This document shows, one piece after another, positions 25,384-33,186 of a stretch of 64,000 nucleotides of DNA. Position 1 is the stretch's first letter, and every line of letters starts with the position of its first letter. A program made the translations under genes and the position numbers. This DNA is from Eubacteriales bacterium (lineage in GTDB: Bacteria; Bacillota; Clostridia; Lachnospirales; Lachnospiraceae), in NCBI GenBank assembly GCA_030524745.1, contig JAUNGC010000013.1:1-64000 (forward strand). The letters run 5' to 3'. The notes under the pieces are model-generated. The model saw only the letters and a list, made by a program, of their open reading frames with translations. It did not search any database and had not been told where the DNA came from.

Positions 25384-27228
25384 ATGAGAGACAGGAAAAA
25401 GAAGGCGGAGACGGATTGCAGGACATGGCCAGTCTGGGATAATTACCGGTATGCGTTTTCATGGTTAAAGCAGTCTAAGGGAGCGGGCGTGTTTGTAATT
25501 CTTGCTGTAGACGGAATGCTGCAGGTGCTGGTTCCTTTTTTGGGAATGGCGCTGCCCAGCGCAGTGATCGGGTTGTTGACGGGCGGTAGAAAGCCGGAAG
25601 AGCGCCTGTTGCTGATTTGCGGCTATCTGCTGCTTTTTCAGATTCTGACGCTGATGGGAAATTATTTTGGCAAAAAGAGATTGCATTCCCTGTTCCTCTT
25701 TCGCCTGGACAGTGACAAAGCGTTTTTTTCGAAATGTCTGGAAGTGGACGATCAGCTTCTGGAGAGCGCGGCGGGACAGCGGAAAATGGAGATGGCGATT
25801 CGTAATATTTACAGCGGGAATGAGGTCGGGGTCGAAGCGTTTCTCAATCATCTGCTGAATTTTTTCATTAACCTGGGCGGTATGACGGTTTATGCGGTTG
25901 TGATCGGACAAAACAGCCTGCTTTTATTGGCGGGACTTCTTTTGCTTACGGGACTGACGGCGGCTGTTCAGTACCGTGCGGGGGTGAAAGGGGCTGAAAT
26001 TTCCGAGAACGGCTGGAAGCTTTTAAAACGGTTTTTCTATCTGCTGGTTGAAACCATAAAACCGGCCAACGGGAAGGATATCCGTTTATACCGGATGAAA
26101 AAGTGGTTTGAGAGGGTCTTTGAACTTATGTCTGGCCGGGCGGTGGAAAATGCCCGGAAGGAGTGGACCTGCTATCTGCATGCCGGGGCGGCGGAAAAAA
26201 TGTTATCGTTTTTGCGCGACGGAATCATTTACGGCTGTCTGATCGCACAAATGGCGCGCGGAAGCATCGGCCTGAGCCGTTTTTTGCTGTACATCGGTAT
26301 TGTGGCGGGCTTTGGGGGATGGATGACGGGATTGGTCACGGCGATTCGGGAAATTATGAAAAATAACGGTCTGATGGACCGGTACCGGGATTTCATGGAG
26401 GACGGGAAAGCGGAGACGGCGGGAAAAGAAAAGGTGCATGCGCCGGGATACGCTCATGAGATCAGATTGGAACATGTCAGCTTCCGCTATGAAGGTCAAA
26501 AAGAAGATGCTCTTCATGATCTGAATTTGACGATAAAAACAGGTGAAAAGCTGGCGCTCGTGGGAATGAACGGAGCGGGAAAGACCACGTTGGTCAAGTT
26601 GATCTGCGGACTTTTTCGGCCGGCGTCGGGGAAAATTTATCTGGATGGACAGGATATTTCCGGGATTTCCAAAGAAGCGTATTTTCAGGAATTTTCCGTC
26701 GTCTTTCAGGATGTGTTCGCTTTCTCTTTTTCACTGGAGGACAATGTTTCCTGCGCGGAAGCTGACAGGCTGGATTGCGGGAAGTTGGAGGACTGTCTGA
26801 AAAAGGCGGATTTGTGGGAACGGGTTGAGGGACTGGAACGGGGAAGCAAAACGGTGATGAATAAGGATCTGGATGAATCCGGCGTGACGCTCTCCGGCGG
26901 GGAACTGCAAAAGCTGATGCTGGCGCGGGCGTTGTACAAGAACGCTCCGGTGGTCATTTTGGATGAGCCTACTGCGGCGCTGGATCCGCTGGCGGAAAGC
27001 GCCATGTATGAAAAATATTATGAACTGACCAGAGACAAAACCAGCCTGTTTATTTCCCACAGGCTCAGTTCCACCCGTTTTTGCGACCGCATCATTTTTC
27101 TGGAAAACGGCAAAATTGCGGAAGAAGGAAGTCATGAAGCCCTGATGGCCAAAAAAGGCGTTTATGCCCGGATGTTTGAAACCCAGGCGCAGTATTACCG
27201 GGAAGAAGAGGAGGCATGTCGTGCGTAA
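25384..27228 (+). CDS. ABC exporter half-transporter (membrane plus ATPase), first of a pair
   Basis: 614 residues. About 35-340 are membrane segments of an exporter fold; the ATPase follows with Walker A GMNGAGKT (about 394), signature LSGGE (about 502), Walker B VVILDEPTAALDP and the H-loop SLFISHRLSS. No C39 leader peptidase domain is present. It likely pairs with the next gene product as a heterodimer to move a peptide or lipid out of the cell. It lies downstream of the two-component genes and the small ORF, so it may be their target. Confidence 0.92.
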   Translation: MRDRKKKAETDCRTWPVWDNYRYAFSWLKQSKGAGVFVILAVDGMLQVLVPFLGMALPSAVIGLLTGGRKPEERLLLICGYLLLFQILTLMGNYFGKKRLHSLFLFRLDSDKAFFSKCLEVDDQLLESAAGQRKMEMAIRNIYSGNEVGVEAFLNHLLNFFINLGGMTVYAVVIGQNSLLLLAGLLLLTGLTAAVQYRAGVKGAEISENGWKLLKRFFYLLVETIKPANGKDIRLYRMKKWFERVFELMSGRAVENARKEWTCYLHAGAAEKMLSFLRDGIIYGCLIAQMARGSIGLSRFLLYIGIVAGFGGWMTGLVTAIREIMKNNGLMDRYRDFMEDGKAETAGKEKVHAPGYAHEIRLEHVSFRYEGQKEDALHDLNLTIKTGEKLALVGMNGAGKTTLVKLICGLFRPASGKIYLDGQDISGISKEAYFQEFSVVFQDVFAFSFSLEDNVSCAEADRLDCGKLEDCLKKADLWERVEGLERGSKTVMNKDLDESGVTLSGGELQKLMLARALYKNAPVVILDEPTAALDPLAESAMYEKYYELTRDKTSLFISHRLSSTRFCDRIIFLENGKIAEEGSHEALMAKKGVYARMFETQAQYYREEEEACRA

Positions 27229-29068
27229 GTTTTTAAAAGGATTTTCTTTTCACAAAACAGGATGGCAGGTGCTCAAAATTGCGCATCAGGTGGATTCCAC
27301 GATGATTCCTGCCTCGATCCTGGATGCGGTATTGAAGCTGATCTGTATCTATGCGGAACTGTTTTTGTCCGCGGCGCTGATAGACGCTCTGCTGGAGGGC
27401 GGATTTGAACGGGCGGGAATTCTGGCGCTTATGCTGATGAGCATTCATTTCGGCATCGGGTGTGTCAATCATTTTCTGGCGAGAATGTTTGCCGGACAAA
27501 AGACCAGGTGCGATTATGCCTTCTATGTAATGCTGCGGAAAAAAGCCCTTTCTCTGGATTATGAGACCATGGAGAATCCGGAAGTTGCGGATCGGATTTT
27601 GCTGTCGGAGCAAAGCGCCATGATGTATGGCGGCATGGGGAACATGGTCGGATATTATCTGGAAGTTCTGCAAAGTCTTTTGACGATGGCGGCCTCGCTG
27701 ACGATGATCGCCATATTTTGCATCCAAAGACCTCTGAAAGCGGAGGGGATCTGGAGGGCGGCGGCCGCGCCTGCATGCACTGCAATCCTGCTTACGGTTC
27801 TTTTTTTGGCAAACGGCATATTTGCGGGAAAAATTTCCGCCCGCTTTTCGGAGATTCAGAAAAAGAATTTTGAAAATCATGCCGGTGTGGAAAATAAACT
27901 GGAATATCTGGCGAAGCATATTTTTATGAATTATCAGGCGGGAAAGGTGATCCGTATTTTCGATATGAAGGAGATGCTTTTAAAGAATGCCAGGGAGGAG
28001 CAGGAGAAGGTGAAAAACTATTATGAAAGATCATGCGCGGCGGAACTGCAGGAGAATATGTCTTATCTGGCGGCAAACAGCGTATTTCATGTGATATCCT
28101 ATTTTCTGGTGGCTTTGAAAGTGGTCGCGGGCGCAGTCAGCGTCGGTTCCTTTATGAAATATGCGGGAGCGCTGAATCAGTTCGGCAGCGCTTATACGAC
28201 GCTGGTAACCAAAAACGGGATGCTCCGCAACTGTTGCACTTACATGGAGGAATTTCTGGCCTTTCTGGAGCAGGAAAGCGCGCATGCGTCCGGTTCCATT
28301 CCGGTGGAAAAACGGATCGACGGGGAATATGAGATCGCCTTTGAAGACGTCAGCTTTCACTATCCGGGAAGCGGCGAAATGGTGCTGAAGCATGTCAACT
28401 GCAAACTGGATATGAAGCATAAAATGGCGCTGGTGGGCAGAAACGGCGCCGGAAAGACCACATTCATCAAGCTTTTATGCAGACTTTACGAGCCGACGGA
28501 GGGGCGCATTACTTTAAACGGAGTGGATATCCGGAAGTATGACGAGGAGCAGTACCGGGATCTCTTCGGCGTGGTCTTTCAGGATTTTAAACTGTTTGCT
28601 TTTCCGGTGTGGGAAAATATTGCCGCAGGATATAAGCGGGATGACGAAAAACTATGGAAAGCGCTTCGGCAGGCGGGCGCGGATGAGATGGTGAAAAGTA
28701 TGCCGGACCAGCTTGAAACCTGGCTGTATAAAAATATAGAAGACGGAGTGGAAATCAGCGGCGGAGAGGCGCAGAAGCTGGTACTGGCAAGAGCGCTTTA
28801 CAAGGATGCGGCTCTGGTCATTCTGGACGAGCCGACAGCGGCGTTGGACCCCATGGCGGAGGCGGAAATTTACGCCGGCTTTAACGCGATGGTGGAAGGC
28901 AAAACAAGCGTATATATTTCCCACCGGATGAGTAGCTGCCGCTTCTGCGATGACATCATCGTATTGGAGGAAGGCGGGATCGCAGAGCGCGGCAGCCACG
29001 AAAAGCTGCTTGCAGAGGAAGGACAGTATGCCAGAATGTGGAATGCGCAGGCGAAATATTATGCGTAG
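27221..29068 (+). CDS. ABC exporter half-transporter, second of the pair
   Basis: 615 residues from GTG 27221, which overlaps the stop of the first ABC gene by 8 bases and has GAGGAGG just ahead; an earlier in-frame start lies inside the previous gene. Membrane part about 25-330, then Walker A GRNGAGKT (about 405), signature ISGGE (about 511), Walker B LVILDEPTAALDP and H-loop SVYISHRMSS. Both partners keep complete ATPase motifs, so the pair has two potentially active sites. It is closely related to its neighbour in layout. Confidence 0.92.
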   Translation: MRKFLKGFSFHKTGWQVLKIAHQVDSTMIPASILDAVLKLICIYAELFLSAALIDALLEGGFERAGILALMLMSIHFGIGCVNHFLARMFAGQKTRCDYAFYVMLRKKALSLDYETMENPEVADRILLSEQSAMMYGGMGNMVGYYLEVLQSLLTMAASLTMIAIFCIQRPLKAEGIWRAAAAPACTAILLTVLFLANGIFAGKISARFSEIQKKNFENHAGVENKLEYLAKHIFMNYQAGKVIRIFDMKEMLLKNAREEQEKVKNYYERSCAAELQENMSYLAANSVFHVISYFLVALKVVAGAVSVGSFMKYAGALNQFGSAYTTLVTKNGMLRNCCTYMEEFLAFLEQESAHASGSIPVEKRIDGEYEIAFEDVSFHYPGSGEMVLKHVNCKLDMKHKMALVGRNGAGKTTFIKLLCRLYEPTEGRITLNGVDIRKYDEEQYRDLFGVVFQDFKLFAFPVWENIAAGYKRDDEKLWKALRQAGADEMVKSMPDQLETWLYKNIEDGVEISGGEAQKLVLARALYKDAALVILDEPTAALDPMAEAEIYAGFNAMVEGKTSVYISHRMSSCRFCDDIIVLEEGGIAERGSHEKLLAEEGQYARMWNAQAKYYA

Positions 29069-29095
29069 CGTATAAACGGAAAGCAGAGCGGTTGT

Positions 29096-30292
29096 TTATT
29101 CGTTACATTTTAAAATGTCCTTGTAGAACGCATCCATTTCTTTCTGAGAACTGAAGGTGGCGATATACATCTGATTTCCCATGGCGCCGGAGAGAACGTC
29201 GGGAATGCGCTCGACCATCTTCATGTTGTCCTTGTACTTTTCCACAATGTCTGCATGACTTAAGGAAAAATCCTTTCCATCCCGCCGTCCGGCGAAGGCG
29301 CAGTAAGCGTGCTGACCGATCGGCATGGTGGAACGGTCGAAGGCGATCATGTCGGCCCATATTTTGTACACGTCGGTGCTGTGGGCGAAGTCGATCATAT
29401 CAGGCGTGAAGCCGCCGCTGGGACGCATGTTCACCTCCAGCGCCACGATCTCTCCTTTTTTGCCCAATCCTTCCTGGTCTTTTTGCAGGCGGAAAAATTC
29501 AAAATGCACGAAACGGCTCTTTACGCCGAAGCTTTTTACCGTGGCGCGTCCCGCAGCGCGGGTGTCGTCGGGGAGATTTTTGAGTATGTAGTAGATGGAA
29601 TTGTCGTTGTTGTTCACGATATCCATGATGGACATCGGCGTGACATTTCCGGTCTCAAACATCGGCTCTCCCCTGGAATCGATGATCGCATCATAGGAAT
29701 TGACTTCGCCGGCAATGAATTCTTCCATGATATAAGGAGTGTTCGGCCACTTCAGTTTAAAAAAGCTGTTGAGCTGCCGGCCATTCTCAATTTTAAAAGT
29801 GTGGGAAGCGCCCACGCCGTTGTCCGGTTTTGCGACGACAGGGTAGCCCACTTCTTTTATGAATTCCAGACAGCCCTCAGGTGTATCCACCATATGGTAA
29901 CGGGCTACCGGGATGCCGGCTTTTTTGTAAAATTCTTTCATCCGGGACTTGAACTTGATATGAGGGATGTCGGCAACCTGAAAGCCGCTGGTGATGTTGA
30001 AATCAGTGCGCAGTCTGGCGTCCCGTTCCAGCCAGTATTCGTTGTTGGATTCCAGCCAGTCGATGCGGCCGTGCTTGAAAATCAGAAACGCCACGGCGCG
30101 GTATACTTCTTCATCATTTTCCAGATTGCTGACTTTATAATATTCATTTAAGCTGTCCTTTAAATCGGAACTTAATTCATCGTAAGGCTGATCTCCTATT
30201 CCCAGCACGTTTAGCCCGTTTTTTTTCAGTTCCCGGCAGAACATCCAGTAGTTTGTCGGAAAATTAGGGGAGATAAAAATAAAGTTTTTCAT
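29096..30292 (-). CDS. ATP-grasp domain ligase
   Basis: 398 residues. An N-terminal pre-ATP-grasp Rossmann part (NFIFISPNFPTNYWMF), then the ATP-grasp fold: VGYPVVAKPDNGVGASHTF for the nucleotide-binding lysine and glycine-rich loop, PYIMEEFIAGEVNSYDAII, and the metal-binding end VALEVNMRPSGGFTPDM. Such enzymes join a carboxylate to an amine, thiol or hydroxyl through an acyl phosphate. It is last of a leftward three-gene operon with two esterases; spacing to the gene before it is 17 bases. Substrate unknown. Confidence 0.88.
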   Translation of the reverse strand: MKNFIFISPNFPTNYWMFCRELKKNGLNVLGIGDQPYDELSSDLKDSLNEYYKVSNLENDEEVYRAVAFLIFKHGRIDWLESNNEYWLERDARLRTDFNITSGFQVADIPHIKFKSRMKEFYKKAGIPVARYHMVDTPEGCLEFIKEVGYPVVAKPDNGVGASHTFKIENGRQLNSFFKLKWPNTPYIMEEFIAGEVNSYDAIIDSRGEPMFETGNVTPMSIMDIVNNNDNSIYYILKNLPDDTRAAGRATVKSFGVKSRFVHFEFFRLQKDQEGLGKKGEIVALEVNMRPSGGFTPDMIDFAHSTDVYKIWADMIAFDRSTMPIGQHAYCAFAGRRDGKDFSLSHADIVEKYKDNMKMVERIPDVLSGAMGNQMYIATFSSQKEMDAFYKDILKCNE

Positions 30293-30309
30293 GTCGCATC
30301 CTTTCTTTT

Positions 30310-31059
30310 TCAGAGTAAGTGAGGAACAAAATAGTCAACCTGTTTATACCACCAGTTCCAGTCGTGGGAACAATCATAACCCCAGTAATCCACCCAGACG
30401 TCGATGCCTTTGCTTTGCAAAATGGAATGTAATTCGCGGGTGGAATCGGGCAGTTCCCATGGACCCTGGCCGACGCAGACGATCGCTTTTTTCAGATTGT
30501 AAAGCGGAATATAAGGATGATCGGCAGGCATGTTGGCGAGATAATGAACCGGAGAATTGGCATAAACCAATTCGTCCATATAGTCGCCAAAGCCGTATGC
30601 CGCCGTATAGATACCGCTTAAGGCGAGCAGGCCGTCGAACAGATCGGGACGGCGGAAGTAGAGGTTGACGGCATGGGTGGCCCCAAGGCTGCAGCCAAAG
30701 ACGATGACGCCCGGATATCCGGTCCAGCCGTTGCGCTCATTTACCATGGCGCGCATGAAGGGAACCATTTCATCCGTGATATAGCGGAACCATTGTTCAT
30801 GACGGCAGATGCGCCATCTGCAATCTCCGCCTTTGTTGGACCAGGTTTCCATATCGACGGTATCGATGGAAAAGACCATCGCTTTCCCGGATTCGATCCA
30901 GGGGGCCCAGGCGTCGGTCATGCGGAAATTTTCAAAATCGAAGAAACGGCCGTCCTGGCAGGGGATGAATAGAACGGGACGGCCGGCATGACCGTAAACC
31001 TTACATTCCATGTCCCGGTTTAATGCAGGACTGTATTGTTTGAAATATTGTATTTCCAT
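30310..31059 (-). CDS. Esterase D-like alpha/beta hydrolase
   Basis: 249 residues. Nucleophile elbow VIVFGCSLGATHAVN (G-x-S-x-G). The final His is probably that of YDCSHDWNWWYKQVDYF near the C-terminus, a common ending of the putative esterase family. No signal peptide. It is the middle gene of the operon, 15 bases after the first esterase. It may release or transfer an acyl group on the ligase product; the substrate is unknown. Confidence 0.88.
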   Translation of the reverse strand: MEIQYFKQYSPALNRDMECKVYGHAGRPVLFIPCQDGRFFDFENFRMTDAWAPWIESGKAMVFSIDTVDMETWSNKGGDCRWRICRHEQWFRYITDEMVPFMRAMVNERNGWTGYPGVIVFGCSLGATHAVNLYFRRPDLFDGLLALSGIYTAAYGFGDYMDELVYANSPVHYLANMPADHPYIPLYNLKKAIVCVGQGPWELPDSTRELHSILQSKGIDVWVDYWGYDCSHDWNWWYKQVDYFVPHLL

Positions 31060-31074
31060 GGTTTGCCTCCGTTC

Positions 31075-31842
31075 TTATTGCAGTTGATAAAGCAGCGTAT
31101 TCATGAAAAAGGGAATCTGGCGTTCCCAACTGGCCTCACAGTGAGTGCCGCCGGGAACGATCCGGCTTTCCAGATAAATACCTTTTGCCAGCAGGCAGGA
31201 GACGATCTGCTTGTAGGAGCGCTGCATGCCCGCGTGATTTTTGAATTCTTCGGAACCGTAGTCCATATAAAGTACGGTATCGGGAAGCTGCTTTGCGCTC
31301 ATAATCAGTTGCTCTATTCTGGAAGCGTTCGTCCAGAGAGAAGGGGAAAGGGCGGCGGCGCGGGAAAATACCTCGTTGTATGCAAACAGCGCATACAGGC
31401 TCATCAGGCCGCCCATGGAACTTCCGGCAATAAAAGTATGGGCCCGGTCGGGAAGCGTCCGGTAGTGATCGTCGATTTCCTGCTTAAAAGAGCGGATTAA
31501 CCACTCCATTGTGAGTTTTCCTTTCCCGGTGATGGCGCCTATTTTGGGATTGGTGAAGCTATAGGGGGAATATTCCTTCAAACGCCCGTTGTCCGGACTG
31601 TGGTTGCATTCCACGGCCGCAATAATCAACTGGGTATTGGTATAATCCATATATTCTTTCAGCCCCCAGCACTTGCCGTAGGTGGCGTCGGAGTCAAAGA
31701 ATACGTTGTGTCCGTCAAACATGTAGAGTACCGGATAGCGCTTTTGCGTATCGTACTGATAGGACTCCGGAAGATAGAGATAGGCGCTGCGGACTTCGCT
31801 GCCGGTCAGTTCCGGAATCGTAATATTCCATTTTTTTACCAT
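31075..31842 (-). CDS. Esterase D-like alpha/beta hydrolase, first gene of the operon
   Basis: 255 residues. Starts VKKWNITIPELTGSEVRSAY, then YPVLYMFDGHNVF, the elbow FIAGSSMGGLMSLYA (G-S-S-M-G-G), and a C-terminal catalytic His in GGTHCEASWERQIPFF. This is the layout of the esterase/enterochelin-esterase-like family. Cytosolic by lack of a signal. A sigma-A promoter for the operon is placed at 31923-31951. Confidence 0.9.
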   Translation of the reverse strand: MVKKWNITIPELTGSEVRSAYLYLPESYQYDTQKRYPVLYMFDGHNVFFDSDATYGKCWGLKEYMDYTNTQLIIAAVECNHSPDNGRLKEYSPYSFTNPKIGAITGKGKLTMEWLIRSFKQEIDDHYRTLPDRAHTFIAGSSMGGLMSLYALFAYNEVFSRAAALSPSLWTNASRIEQLIMSAKQLPDTVLYMDYGSEEFKNHAGMQRSYKQIVSCLLAKGIYLESRIVPGGTHCEASWERQIPFFMNTLLYQLQ

Positions 31843-31922
31843 AGTTGGCCTCCGTGCATTCGGATGAGTTGTGTGCTATACCGTTGTCTCCCAAAATAGG
31901 AAACGGCATATTTTTTGCTTTC

Positions 31923-31951
31923 AATTTAGCATAACCGTGGGCAAAGTGCAA
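31923..31951 (-). promoter_or_regulatory. Promoter candidate for the esterase/ATP-grasp operon
   Basis: On the minus strand TTGCAC (complement of 31946-31951), 17-base spacer, TAAATT (complement of 31923-31928). The leader to the first esterase would be about 75 bases. Confidence 0.6.
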
Positions 31952-31978
31952 GATACACCGAAATTTTTGGATGTTCTC

Positions 31979-32007
31979 TTGTAAGCGCCCGGGATCTTGA
32001 TTATAAT
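31979..32007 (+). promoter_or_regulatory. Sigma-A promoter for the degV gene
   Basis: TTGTAA (31979-31984), 17-base spacer, perfect TATAAT (32002-32007). It is divergent from the esterase promoter about 28 bases away. Confidence 0.75.
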
Positions 32008-32098
32008 GAATGGGAAGTTAGTGTTATGAAACAACCGTTTTCTGCCGACGATGCGATACGGCAAAAGGCGGACTGTGGTTTGGAAAGTGAGGAGTAAT

Positions 32099-32986
32099 AT
32101 GAGAGATTATGTCATTACATGCTGCTCGACGGCGGATATGAGCAGTTCTTTTATGAAGGAGCATGGGGTACCGTTTGCGATGTTTCATTATCAGATGGAT
32201 GGAACGGAATATCCGGATGATCTTTATACATCGGTTACGCCCCAGGCGTTTTATCAGAAAATTGCCGACGGCGCGCAGCCGGTGACCTCGCAGGTCAATA
32301 TAGAGCAATATTGCGATATGTTTGAGAAGATTTTAAAAGAAGGAAAAAGTGTCCTTCATCTGACGTTGTCCAGCGGGATATCCGGCACGGTGAATTCTGC
32401 AAACGTGGCGAAGGCGCAGATGGAAGAGGCTTATCCGGAGCGGAAGGTGATCGTGATCGATACGCTGGGCGCGTCGTCGGGCTACGGCCTTCTTTTGACG
32501 AAAGCGCTGGAAAACCGGCAGGCAGGAATGAGCCTGGAGGAAAACGCCAAATGGCTGGAGGAAAATAAACTGCGCCTGCATCACTGGTTTTTCTCCACGG
32601 ACCTGACCAGCTATGTGCGCGGCGGCCGCATTTCAAAAGTGTCGGGCTTTGTAGGGCAGGCGCTCAACATCTGTCCCCTTCTGAACATGGATTCTCTGGG
32701 AAGGCTGATCCCCAGAACGAAATGCAGGGGAAAGAAACAGGTGATCCGGGAGATTGTGAAGCGGATGGAAGAGCATGCGGAGAACAATACGGAGTATTCA
32801 GGTAAGTGCTATATTTCCCATTCCGCCTGTGAAGAGGATGCAAAAAAGGTGGCGCAGCTTGTGGAGGAGAAGTTTCCCAACCTCGACGGGAAGGTGCTTA
32901 TCAACAATGTGGGCACGGTGATCGGTTCCCACACGGGTCCCGGAACGGTAGCGTTGTTTTTCTGGGGCGACGAGAGGACGCTGTAG
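32099..32986 (+). CDS. DegV family fatty-acid-binding protein
   Basis: 295 residues from ATG 32099, with GTGAGGAG ahead. DegV marks: DYVITCCSTADMSSSFM at the start, the T-S-Q lipid-head motif in QPVTSQVNIEQY, LTLSSGISGTVNSA, VIDTLGASSGYG, and the C-terminal GTVIGSHTGPGTVALFF. DegV (FakB) proteins bind a fatty acid and present it to the FakA kinase for phospholipid synthesis. No fakA is in view. It is a single-gene unit with its own promoter. Confidence 0.92.
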   Translation: MRDYVITCCSTADMSSSFMKEHGVPFAMFHYQMDGTEYPDDLYTSVTPQAFYQKIADGAQPVTSQVNIEQYCDMFEKILKEGKSVLHLTLSSGISGTVNSANVAKAQMEEAYPERKVIVIDTLGASSGYGLLLTKALENRQAGMSLEENAKWLEENKLRLHHWFFSTDLTSYVRGGRISKVSGFVGQALNICPLLNMDSLGRLIPRTKCRGKKQVIREIVKRMEEHAENNTEYSGKCYISHSACEEDAKKVAQLVEEKFPNLDGKVLINNVGTVIGSHTGPGTVALFFWGDERTL

Positions 32987-33078
32987 GCGAAACCGGAATG
33001 TGTTCCGGCAGAGAAGGGAATTTTCGCCGCTCTGAATTTGCGCAGGATTGATTTTGTGACAGATTGATTTTGTGATAG

Positions 33079-33107
33079 TTGACAAGTACGAAAAAGCAAC
33101 CTATAAT
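33079..33107 (+). promoter_or_regulatory. Consensus sigma-A promoter of alaS
   Basis: Perfect TTGACA (33079-33084), 17-base spacer, perfect TATAAT (33102-33107). The leader to GTG 33187 is about 75 bases and carries a short inverted repeat, ACGTCA (33131-33136) with TGACGT (33147-33152). I see no T-box specifier or antiterminator. Confidence 0.92.
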
Positions 33108-33186
33108 TAATTGAATTGAGCATTTGTAAGACGTCAGCGACAGAATTGACGTAAAATTAAGAACCTGCTTTTGGAGGTAGAGATAC

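Noticed and set aside
32993-33008. CCGGAA/TTCCGG hairpin after degV as a terminator
   Set aside because: Only 6 bp and no T-run follows.
33108-33186. T-box riboswitch ahead of alaS
   Set aside because: The leader is only about 75 bases, with no T-box core sequence, specifier loop or terminator.
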